NCBI GenBank assembly: GCA_015490555.1
Contig: WFXO01000001.1
Span: 1 to 42,835, forward strand
DNA length: 42,835 nucleotides
Source: Caldifarciminota bacterium
GTDB taxonomy: Bacteria > Hydrothermota > Hydrothermia > WGAB01
Direction: 5' to 3'
Every line of letters starts with the position of its first letter. The first letter of the stretch is position 1. The notes under the pieces were generated by a model, which did no database searches, was not told where the DNA came from, and saw nothing but the letters and a program-made list of their open reading frames with translations. Below, in pieces: positions 8,101 to 15,900 of this stretch. A program made the translations under genes and the position numbers.

Positions 8101-8610
8101 TTCATCAAAGGAGCCGCCGCTCCCCAAGGGCACGGGCTGGAAGGGGGTCGAGATATCAAACAGATAAAGTGCGTCACAGGTTACCGTCGCCAGCAGGGAA
8201 TCCGAGACGGCAACCAGCCCCTGGAAACACGCAGGGATGTTCACGGTGGTGAGAGGTACGGGGTTTTCGGGGTCTGTGAGGTCCAGCACCACCAGTCCAA
8301 GGCCGCTCACGAGCACATAGCCGTAGCCGTTATGGACTTTCACGTCTTCGACGGTGCCCAGGGTATCGAAGGTCAAGGTATTGACCCTGCGAGGGACGGC
8401 CGGGTTCGAGACATCCACCACCCAAAGTCCGTGGCGAGATGTCAATTGGAGGGCAAGATACACCGTGTTGTCTAAGGAAGCCGCCCGGATGACACTCCCT
8501 CCAGCGATCCAGGTCTCCCTGCGGGCAAGATAAACATTCATCGAATCTGCAGCCCACAGGCCCATGGCATTCCCAACGAGGAGCCACAACCCTATCCATC
8601 CCTTTCGCAT
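5170..8610 (-). CDS. Secreted LVIVD beta-propeller protein with T9SS sorting domain
   Basis: A 1146-residue exported protein. The ATG at 8610 has AAAGGAGG eight bases upstream. A signal peptide (MRKGWIGLWLLVGNAMGLWAA) is followed by many LVIVD-type blades of about 45 residues over roughly residues 30-640: GLWVVDVSNPAVPRRV, GLVVLDLTDPENPVPL, ALYLFDISTPFQPVPL, GLHIIDLSDPAQPQEV, GLQIVDVSDPHNPDIV, SLEVWDISDTTSPVLL. Then come a cohesin/dockerin-like or Ig-like strand region, FN3-like domains (AYTLELALDPDF, RYVIQVLQESTVV) and a C-terminal SVGVHLYDVTGRRVRTW ... AGLYLIRIETG, which is the type A sorting domain of the Por system. It is probably surface-exposed or released; ligand unknown. It is divergent from the BTAD regulator with an 11-bp direct repeat between them, so that regulator is the natural candidate controller. 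Confidence 0.85.
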   Translation of the reverse strand: MRKGWIGLWLLVGNAMGLWAADSMNVYLARRETWIAGGSVIRAASLDNTVYLALQLTSRHGLWVVDVSNPAVPRRVNTLTFDTLGTVEDVKVHNGYGYVLVSGLGLVVLDLTDPENPVPLTTVNIPACFQGLVAVSDSLLATVTCDALYLFDISTPFQPVPLGSGGSFDEPKEALFYDVDHLLVADRQGLHIIDLSDPAQPQEVAVVRPGQMIYDVTVYGSYAYATTSVILSVDLSDPSQPAVVDTLAPMYPLGSFYRLFATSAGLYALSGGPYAPEFLVRLSLSDPAHPSLQETLRVSAVPEKADLIVSGPWVYLTSGGLYALRIIRDSAGILMPVGICGGLYTSQSEKIAIHDTLVAITDGPGLWFLSIADSVTTRNIGTNGQVGPTAAVAWGTLPPYLFATSGGWNSTLYIFHPESLFGPPIGQIPLNDHITHLLPLGRYLYAFGTQGLQIVDVSDPHNPDIVQSISGLGAEDIACQDNLLFVAHGISLEVWDISDTTSPVLLTTYPYPALSVATGDSLVFVGLEDSVYILDMRNPLSPQKLSTFPLYWEHGARGLTFVAPYLFFHADGPPYMTLYVLDVSNPQEPLLAGFYRFRNPAGAADLAVGGETWVLATAQYNFEYFGFRRPRADLWVLGDTASVDYEVRLPIVLAHPQDSVAALHIQFKASYMLLDSVQWSLSPGFTMTVNSTGSTIEITIQSVTDALPPATDTLGTLFLHFYDLVEPGDSLTIYSRWPCEAWDLQGEAVPLIFHTGWVAAAPDPPQVLWPPDGSYLGSDSVVVIWNASNGAVAYTLELALDPDFENLVDSLNTPDTTMLLVNLAESRYYLRIQAVSAEGYRGDFSTPITFEVDTTGPITPVLEEPVGGTWRNVTPVTFLWSPVSFVSRVPTVLAAPVRYVIQVLQESTVVITDTVDTNTATLDLGEGRYLWRVQAFDMAGHTSAWAGPDSFGLDLTPPSVDSLTHWTDTTGFFGPWPVHAWVHDSLSGIAEVWLLYQADTLPWDSVMMFPGDGFWEGEIPELPGVALVGYFVRAVDIAGNSSTSDTLTFAIVSVQENSPTVTSLRLLGLWSTSGVLSFRFALPEPISVGVHLYDVTGRRVRTWQRHLEPGIRIWRIEPHLPAGLYLIRIETGRQVWFRKVFLSRGA

Positions 8611-8648
8611 GGAAAAACCTCCTTTTGGTGGACATATTTGTGGAATGC

Positions 8649-8667
8649 GGTTAACGGATGGTTAACG
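8649..8667 (+). promoter_or_regulatory. GGTTAACG direct repeat, 11-bp period, in divergent promoter
   Basis: GGTTAACG-gat-GGTTAACG gives two identical octamers exactly 11 bases apart in the 75-base gap between the propeller gene and the BTAD regulator. SARP-family regulators bind heptamer direct repeats on one helix face at 11-bp spacing, so this is a good candidate operator for the adjacent regulator. TAAAAT at 8671-8676 could be the -10 toward the regulator. Confidence 0.55.
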
Positions 8668-8685
8668 CCGTAAAATTTCACCCAG

Positions 8686-10887
8686 ATGGGCCAGGAACAG
8701 GAGATGGAAGCGCTCATCGAACGGGTCAAAGCCCTGTTTAACCGAGGGGCCTTTGCCGAGGGCGTCCGGCTCCTGGAAGGGCTCCCGAAGGAGACGGTCG
8801 AAGCCCATGAGATGGCTTCCCTTCTGTTGGCGATGGGCCGCCAGATGTTGGGGCGTCTGGCAGAAGCCGAAATCGCCTTCCGCAAACTCCAAAAATCCAG
8901 GGACCCGAAAATCGCAGCCTTTGCCACCTGGGGCCTCGGGAACCTCTTCGTCCAGCGGGGCTGCTTCCGAGACGGGCTGGCACTCCTGGAGAGTGTCCGG
9001 GATGTGATCCGTACCACGGGACAGTACCCCGCATATTTGAATACCCTGGCCCGTGTATACTTTGCCTTGGGAAAATTTGACCAGGCGGAAGCGGCCCTCC
9101 GGGAGGGGATCGAAGCAGCCAAAGAACGGGGTGACCTCCACCTCCTGGCCGCCCTGACCGGGAACTTGGCAGTTGCCGTGGACGAACTGGGACGTCCCCC
9201 AGAGGCCGCATTACTTTACCAAGACGCCCTGAATCTCACCCGCAGATTGGAGATGCACTCGACCTGGTGCTTGCACCTCCACAATCTCGCGGAACTGTAC
9301 GCAGAGATCGACAGTGGGGAAGAGGCCCTCCGATTCCTCAAAATGGGAGAAGAGAAAGGCTGTACCACTTTCCCGGAGGTCGGCCTATCCATCCGCCTGG
9401 CTCGAGCCCACGTGTATCTTCTGTTAGGCCGACTCCAGGAAGCCGAGAGGGAACTCCAGGAGGCACAAGACCAACTCCCCGACGCCGGAGAAATGGACCG
9501 GCTCCTGACCCATGCCCTTTTGACGGGCGTCCTCTCCCTTAAGGCAGGAAAGCCAGCGACGGCCCTGGAGACGGTATCTCGGACCCTGGCTGCCCTTCCA
9601 ACCTTAGAGTCTGAAAAGCGACGCGCCCTCGAAGTCCTCCATCACTACCTCCGCTACCGACTGGGGAGGGATCCGGGCCCTGTGACGTTCTCCCTGGATC
9701 ATCCCTGCTCCTCTGAGGCCCTAATTTTCCCTCTCTATCTCCGGCTCCTTGAGGCACAGGGAGAACGGCAACGTGTAAAAGACGCGCTTCAGAATTTAAC
9801 GGCTTGTGTACAAAAGGGGACGGTCCGATGGGGGTCCCTGAGCGTCTTCTGGGATGAATTGTGGACGGTCTGGAAGGCTTTGGGCTTCCAGGGATTAGAT
9901 CTGGAGATTGGCGTTACGCTGGCCCTCCGGTCGGAAAATCGACGAATCCTTCGGGACCTGGTACACACGTACCCCGTTCAGCGCCTGGTCCCATTGCTCC
10001 GGCGCCGACCTCATTTCCCTCCGGACCTCTTCCTGTTGCTCAAAAAACGCGCAAGAACTTCCACGGATCGGAAACTCCTGCAGGCCCTGCATGAGGACTA
10101 TGTTCAGGAGAATCCTCTGAAAATTCACACTCTCGGCCGATTTGAAGTGTGGTTCGGCCGTTTCCCGGTTCCCAATCCCTTATGGCGCCGTCCCTTTACC
10201 CAAGAGGTCTTGAAGTTCTTTCTGGTCCATCGAAACCGCTGGCTGGAGCGGGATTTGGTGCTGGAAGCGCTGTGGCCAGGGGTATCCCCTGAAAAAAGCG
10301 CAAACCGCTTGAAGGTCTACCTATCGTATCTCAGGGAAGTCCTGGAACCGGGGCTGGTAGAAGCCCCGCCGCAGCGGCTGATCCATCAGGAGGGCCGGTA
10401 CCGGTTAAACCTGGGGCCGGAAGAACTGGATGTGGAAGCCTTTGAGCATGCCGCCAGAGAAGGCCAACGGTTTCTGGAGAATGCACCCGATCGGGCCCTC
10501 GTCTCCCTCGAACGGGCCTTTTCCCTGTACCGAGGAGACTTTCTCCCCGAGGATCTCTATCGGGACGATGTGGTACTCGAGCGGGAACGCCTGAAAGAAC
10601 GGTATGTCCAGGTCGCCACGGCTTTAGCGGATCTTTACACCCAGAAGGGAGAACGAGGACGAGCCCGATTTGTGCTACACACCGCCTTCTTTTCGGATCC
10701 GACCCGAGAGGACGTGGTTCGCCGGTATCTGACCCTTCTTTTAGAGCAAGGGGACCGGGCCGAGGCCCACCGGATCTTTGAACTCCACCGTACGGCCCTC
10801 CGATCACGCTATGACCTCTCACCTAACCCCCAATTGGAACGGTTACTCAAAGAAAACGTCAGCAGGAAGGACCGGAATGCCCCGTAG
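8686..10887 (+). CDS. TPR-BTAD transcriptional regulator (SARP-like)
   Basis: A 733-residue cytoplasmic protein. Residues about 1-300 are tetratricopeptide repeats (LLLAMGRQMLGRLAEAEIAFRKL, YLNTLARVYFALGKFDQAEAALREGI, ALLYQDALNL). From about residue 478 comes an OmpR-like winged helix (IHTLGRFEVWFGR, RRPFTQEVLKFFLVHRNRWLERDLVLEALWPG, NRLKVYLSYLREVLEPG, GRYRLNL) and then the bacterial transcriptional activation domain (DVEAFEHAAREGQRFLE ... YRGDFLPEDLY ... RYDLSPNPQLERLL). In classical SARPs the DNA-binding domain is N-terminal; here it follows a long TPR sensor. The start is uncertain: the ATG at 8686 lacks a clear ribosome site, and the ATG at 8704 has AGGAACAGGAG before it. It faces the propeller gene divergently across the 11-bp repeat, suggesting it regulates that gene or itself. 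Confidence 0.85.
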   Translation: MGQEQEMEALIERVKALFNRGAFAEGVRLLEGLPKETVEAHEMASLLLAMGRQMLGRLAEAEIAFRKLQKSRDPKIAAFATWGLGNLFVQRGCFRDGLALLESVRDVIRTTGQYPAYLNTLARVYFALGKFDQAEAALREGIEAAKERGDLHLLAALTGNLAVAVDELGRPPEAALLYQDALNLTRRLEMHSTWCLHLHNLAELYAEIDSGEEALRFLKMGEEKGCTTFPEVGLSIRLARAHVYLLLGRLQEAERELQEAQDQLPDAGEMDRLLTHALLTGVLSLKAGKPATALETVSRTLAALPTLESEKRRALEVLHHYLRYRLGRDPGPVTFSLDHPCSSEALIFPLYLRLLEAQGERQRVKDALQNLTACVQKGTVRWGSLSVFWDELWTVWKALGFQGLDLEIGVTLALRSENRRILRDLVHTYPVQRLVPLLRRRPHFPPDLFLLLKKRARTSTDRKLLQALHEDYVQENPLKIHTLGRFEVWFGRFPVPNPLWRRPFTQEVLKFFLVHRNRWLERDLVLEALWPGVSPEKSANRLKVYLSYLREVLEPGLVEAPPQRLIHQEGRYRLNLGPEELDVEAFEHAAREGQRFLENAPDRALVSLERAFSLYRGDFLPEDLYRDDVVLERERLKERYVQVATALADLYTQKGERGRARFVLHTAFFSDPTREDVVRRYLTLLLEQGDRAEAHRIFELHRTALRSRYDLSPNPQLERLLKENVSRKDRNAP

Positions 10888-11077
10888 GGACACCCACACA
10901 AGTCCTGTTACCGCATAAAATCTACCGTGACATCCTTGAGAATCTATATCGGGCGTGGTGTCAGGTGTCCATTCGGCTGTTTACCTGAATACCCGGGAAG
11001 CGAACGGAAAGGATCCCCTTCTCCAAGGCTTGATCCATTCTTGGCATGCCTTTAAGTTAGGTAATTGGAGGAATGAA

Positions 11078-12355
11078 ATGATGTTGGGCATGAGGGGTAT
11101 TGTCATAAAAACGCGCATGTTGAAAGGGGGAGACCCTTCTTTCTCGAAATCTGCAGGACAGACCTCGAAAACGACCCATTTTTCCATCCTGACCTCCGTG
11201 CTCCTTCTGTTCCTGTTGGCATGTAAAAATGTGGGTCCGGAAGAGTTCGTATTCATCCGGGTGGTCACTCCGGCGGGAGACCCGGTCGTTGGCGCGGTGA
11301 TCGAAGGGGGGCTGGACTGGGACTACTTTTCCGTACGAACCAACACAGAGGGCTGGGCCCGACTCCACGCACGGGCCCTGAATTACGGAGCCGTCATTTT
11401 CAAAAACAATTTCTTCCCACGCATGGTTCCGAAACTTCAAGAAACCACCTACGTCCTGGAACCTACGCCCGATTCGTTGGTGCCAATCGGAAGGGTTTCG
11501 GGATCCCTGGTTCGCTTCGATGAATCTACTTTAACCACCATCACTTATGGAGGAAGTTATCTCGTGTACACCTATTCCGAGTCCTCGATCCACAAGGTTT
11601 TTTCCCAGTCTCTTCCAGCCGTTGCCATCAAACACTTTACCCTCAAGGGAGACACCCTATGGCTTGCGACCCACGATGACGGGATCTATGTGTTTTCCCT
11701 TTATCAACCTTTTGCACCCAGATTGTTGTTCCATCTGGAGATCTCCGGATACTTGAGACACTTTGAGGTCATGGATTCCCTTCTGATTCTCTCCTTTCTC
11801 GAGGGACCGACCCGGATCTACGGATACCATCCCGATGGGACCTGGCAAGAAATCGCAACGCTTTCAGAACAGGCCTTCGCGGCCCTACGGGTTCTCCAAC
11901 CCTGGTATGTGGCCGGGATCGCCGGTGGGACGGCCGTGGTCTATGATCTGCGTGACCCCCACACACCCCACATAGTCTGGATGGAAACAGATCCTTCCCT
12001 TTACAGCGGCCTCTTTGACGGCGACACTCTCCTCCTGTTGATGGCCAATCCATGGAGATCCTCCCCGCCGTATCCGTACAGGGCCATCGATCTTTCAAAC
12101 CCGGAGGCACCGGTGGAGGTTGCCACCTTTACAGCACCGAAAGAGATCATGGCCGTTTTTTCAGACACCCTCGCCGTTGCCAGTTCTCATGAGATCCTCT
12201 CGGTGGCCCTCTTACGGGGCTCCCTCAATTCAGAGTTTGAAACGACAGGGGTCATTTCGGAAGTAGGAGTCGCAGCGTTCCAGGGCGCGTTCCCCCCATT
12301 TTTCCTGATCAACGGCATCTTCTGGAAACTCAGAATTCCACGAGTCCATCCGTGA
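11078..12355 (+). CDS. Lipoprotein with LVIVD-like propeller
   Basis: About 425 residues. I place the start at the ATG at 11078, behind GGAGG with six bases spacing; the ORF-track start at 10955 has no ribosome site. The N-terminus is long for a signal (about 50 residues) but ends in a good lipobox, FLLACKN, so an internal start is possible. After the Cys comes a carboxypeptidase-regulatory-like strand block (VVTPAGDPVVGAVIEGG ... TNTEGWARL), then beta-propeller repeats such as TAVVYDLRDPHTPHIVW and YRAIDLSNPEAPVEVATF. It is probably anchored to a membrane facing the periplasm or surface. The last residues (KLRIPRVHP) overlap an unrelated methyltransferase-like frame, so the C-terminus may have been cut and fused by a deletion. 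Same repeat family as the protein at 5170-8610. Confidence 0.72.
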   Translation: MMLGMRGIVIKTRMLKGGDPSFSKSAGQTSKTTHFSILTSVLLLFLLACKNVGPEEFVFIRVVTPAGDPVVGAVIEGGLDWDYFSVRTNTEGWARLHARALNYGAVIFKNNFFPRMVPKLQETTYVLEPTPDSLVPIGRVSGSLVRFDESTLTTITYGGSYLVYTYSESSIHKVFSQSLPAVAIKHFTLKGDTLWLATHDDGIYVFSLYQPFAPRLLFHLEISGYLRHFEVMDSLLILSFLEGPTRIYGYHPDGTWQEIATLSEQAFAALRVLQPWYVAGIAGGTAVVYDLRDPHTPHIVWMETDPSLYSGLFDGDTLLLLMANPWRSSPPYPYRAIDLSNPEAPVEVATFTAPKEIMAVFSDTLAVASSHEILSVALLRGSLNSEFETTGVISEVGVAAFQGAFPPFFLINGIFWKLRIPRVHP

Positions 12356-12620
12356 AGGTCTGGGGACGCTTATTGACCCGTTTGGATTTCCGTTTGAATT
12401 GGCAAAACGTTCGGGAGTTCCCTACCCGACGGTTCTCACAGCGTTGATGCGGAATCCGTTGCAGGTCTTGATCCCCTGTCATCGTCTGGTAACTCGTAAA
12501 GGGACCTTGATGGGGTTCTATCCCCGTGGGCCGAACGGTGGGCCCTGCCCGTCCAAACCCTGGTCAGCCCTGGAGAATTTTTGTCCCAGGCCATCCCGCC
12601 GGGTGCAATCGACTGCGTGA
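12309..12620 (+). pseudogene. O6-methylguanine methyltransferase-like C-terminal remnant
   Basis: In the frame open from 12309 the translation reads FHESIREGLGTL ... PFELAKRSGVPYPTVLTALMRNPLQVLIPCHRLVTRKGTLMGFYPRG. This matches the DNA-binding half of Ogt/MGMT proteins, including the alkyl-acceptor motif IPCHR with its Cys. No ATG, GTG or ribosome site precedes the conserved part, only a TTG at 12399, and the N-terminal domain is absent because the lipoprotein gene occupies that DNA in another frame. After MGFYPRG the pattern is lost and a methyltransferase frame takes over. I read it as a relic. A short alkyltransferase-like protein made from the TTG is a remote alternative. Confidence 0.65.
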
Positions 12621-12928
12621 TTTGTCGGTCTGTGCTCGACCACATGCCTCTTGTTCATGCACGCCAAGTCATCCAGGAAATTTACAAAGTACTCCGCCCA
12701 AAAGGAATTGCCTGGCTCACCTTCGACGGGAACGAACCGGAGGATCCCCAGAACTTTGTCCGTCTCGAGGATGGGACTCGGTTTTACCAAAAAGGACCGC
12801 GGAAAGGGATGTTGTGGCGTTATTTCACCGATGAAGAGATCCTGAAACTCGTCCGAGACTTCACCGTTCTGAAATTTGAAATCCGTAAGGACGGCCAGCG
12901 GTCTTTATGGCTTCGCAAGGATTCTTGA
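12539..12928 (+). pseudogene. Class I SAM methyltransferase, C-terminal half only
   Basis: The frame reads WALPVQTLVSPGEFL ... GAIDCVICRSVLDHMPLVHARQVIQEIYKVLRPKGIAWLTFDG and ends GQRSLWLRKDS. This is the second half of a Methyltransf_11-type domain (post-motif I strand DCVICRSVLDH, helix, LRPKGIAWLT). The glycine-rich SAM-binding motif (xxxGxGxG) that should precede it is missing; that position holds the MGMT-like remnant in a different frame. The ORF-track ATG at 12581 lies inside the domain. Two unrelated relics joined head to tail suggest a deletion. It ends 20 bases before the convergent giant gene. Confidence 0.65.
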
Positions 12929-12947
12929 GAACCACGCCAGCCATTAT

Positions 12948-15900
12948 TTAAAACACGACTATCCTTCCCTTTTTCAGGATATTGAGGCTTTCCAAATGGT
13001 AAAAATAAACCCCACGTGCCGGCGGGGACCACTCCACCCTTTGATGCTGTGTTTTCTCTCCAGTAAGGAGTGTGCCGACACAACGCCCCAGAACGTCATA
13101 GACCTTCAGAGAGACGGGCGCGGGTCTTGCGAGGCGGACCTCAAAGGTTATGATCCGACGCGCAAGGGTAGAGACCTTCAAAAGCAAGGGTGGATGCCTC
13201 ATGGGCTCCCTCTCTTGCACCCCCACAATCCCGGCTACAAACATGTAGTATTGTTCGGGTGCACCCGGAGGAGCGGACGAAACATGGGGCGGAATGGCAG
13301 CATCCCAACTTCTTACATAATACCGCACGGTATCGGGCTCGATGGTTGTCTCCGGGATCAAGCCGGTGTACCAACCTGAGAACGAGCGTAAGAACGGGGA
13401 TGACAGCACCCGAAATACCTTCGAATCCTTGAATTCCTTCTCCTCTCTCGTTTTCTTCCCTTTGGAATGTGTGTGCTCCCGGAGGGGGGCCATTGGTACC
13501 GAGACCCAACTCATATCCTCGTCCCTCCGATAATACAACAGGACAGAGTCAGGAGGAACAAGCGATTCCCACACCCATACCTGAATCTCAAACGGTCCGG
13601 TCCCAGTAGTGTCTGGCCAGAGGGTTACGGAGTCGAGAAGGGGCGGGGTGGTGTCAAGGCCAAAGACTTCTGGATCTGAAATGGCCTGATACCCCATGCT
13701 GTCGTACGCAACCACTTGCCAAATGTGCCATCCCTCTTCGAGATCCATTACGACGGTAAACGTATCCGGCACCTCACCATAGAGTTCACCATCCAGATAC
13801 ACCCGATACCCTTCAACGCCGAAAAACCCGTCGGAATGTTGCCACTCCAACCCGACGTCGGAAGTGCCCACTACCACGGAGTCCACGGGCCAGAGAAGCA
13901 TGACCGGTTGCATCACGGTGTCCACTGTAAATCCGTGGAAACTGAGATATCCACCGTCCGGTGGGTATGTCGTTTCGTTGTGGGGCTCTGCTTGATCGAA
14001 TCCCACCACAAAGTATCGAATCTCTTCCCAAGGATGGCTGATTGCAGGGATTTCGCCAGTATACCAACCATCTCTACCTCCCGAAGGAGTCATTTCTACG
14101 ACATACCATTCACCTGTGCTTTCGAGCCAGTAATGTAACTCGACCGCCTCAACGCCCGACAGTTCATCCGATACCCTGGCGTCCACGTCATAAGGTCCAC
14201 TCCATACCGTATCTCCCAAGAAGGTTACGGAATCGATCCATGGGCCGGATGTGTCCAGCCCGAAGAAGCCTTGATTTTCAGAAACTGTTTGAACCCCCAA
14301 GACTTCTTCCTCGGCCTCAACCCACCAGATATGCCAACCTTCTGAGAAGTTATCCGTTGGTAACACAATGCTGGTATCGTTGTACTCCACGGTAACCAAT
14401 TGGCTATCTACGAAGACCCAAAATAACACCGTCCCCGCGTAACCAGGTGTGTGAGGATACTCCCATAGGAGTGACAGGGTTGGGGGCCCCAAAAAGGTGG
14501 AATCCAATGGGGAGAGAAGCGAAAAGGAATCAAGACCGACAAGGGCAAGGAACAGATACGATTCGGAAGGTGCCCCTTGCGGATCAACGCTGCTGTTGGG
14601 CGGCCATGATTGATCTGACGCCTGAACATAATACCGCACCGAGTCGTAATTCAGGGAAACCTCTGGGATTTCTCCGACAAATCCACCGATCCTAATGCTG
14701 GACGGTTCCAGCATTTTTACGGACTCCTCAGAATTCCAAGGAGATGGGAGGCTTCTGTAGACTGTTTCCTTTGCAAGAGTTTCTTTTCGAACCCCTGCCC
14801 GGGTCCCAAGGGGCATCATGGGAACCGAATTCCAAGTACTGTCCTCCAGTCGGCGATAAAACAATGTCATTTGCCCCATCCCTGAGAAGGCGTCCGTTGC
14901 AAAACTAAGAACCTGGAAGGGACCTTGCTCTGTAGTGGAATTCCACGTCTGGGTCCACAAGATTTGGGGGGCCGTAGTGTCCACTCCAAAAATTCCCGAT
15001 TGTTCCGAGAGCCTCCAATATCCCATCGTGTCCTGCGCAAGGACATACCACGTATGCCAACCGTCGGAGAGATCTGTAAGAGTCCACACCGTATCCGTGG
15101 TCTGACCGACCATGATACTGTCCAAATAAACCTCGTATTGACTTACACCGAAATAGCCGCCTGAGGCTTCCCAGATCAGTTGGATCTGGGAAGCAGAAAG
15201 AATCACGGAATCGGTGGGAGCAAGCAGAGAAAACGCATCCATGGTCGTATCAACGGCAAAGCCATAAAAATGATAGAAGGAATCTGGAGCGTTAAGGGGA
15301 TCAACGGATTCGTTGGAAGGAATGGCTCCATCGGATATCCAGAGGTAATAACGGACCTCTTCCCAGGGCTCTTGGACTGCGGGGATGGTTCCCGCATACC
15401 AGGCGGTATCGGCAAGAACCGAGACTTGTGACATGGGGACTGCATTCCAGTTTCCCTGGCTCTCGAGCCAGTAATAAAGGAGGACACTGTCCACAGGAGT
15501 ATATTGATCCCAGATTTTGGTCTGTATCACGAAAGGTCCTGTGAAGGAAGTGTCTGGGAGTATGGATACGGTCTCGACGACGGGGGGACTCAGATCCACA
15601 AAGAAATATCCCCACGTATTGGAAGGCGTAAAAAAGGGCCACCCGCCGGGCGTTACAGTGCATCCGTCCCAGGCCCGAACATACCACCAGTGGAATCCCT
15701 CTGAAAGAGAGTCCCCTAACGCGTAGGTATAAGTAGTTTCTTGACTTACGGAAATCAAGTCACCGTCCAATATCAATCGATAAGATATAATTCCATTGAA
15801 GTGAGGGGTCTCAGGAACGTGCCACGTAAAGGTCGGGACCGATGTGCCCAGTGCCACGGAATCCACAGGCGACAACAGGTCAAAGCCATTCAGAACCGCG

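Noticed and set aside
7744-8475. Plus-strand 243-codon ORF opposite the propeller gene
   Set aside because: Antisense to clear LVIVD repeats; long frames on the opposite strand result from the codon bias of this genome.
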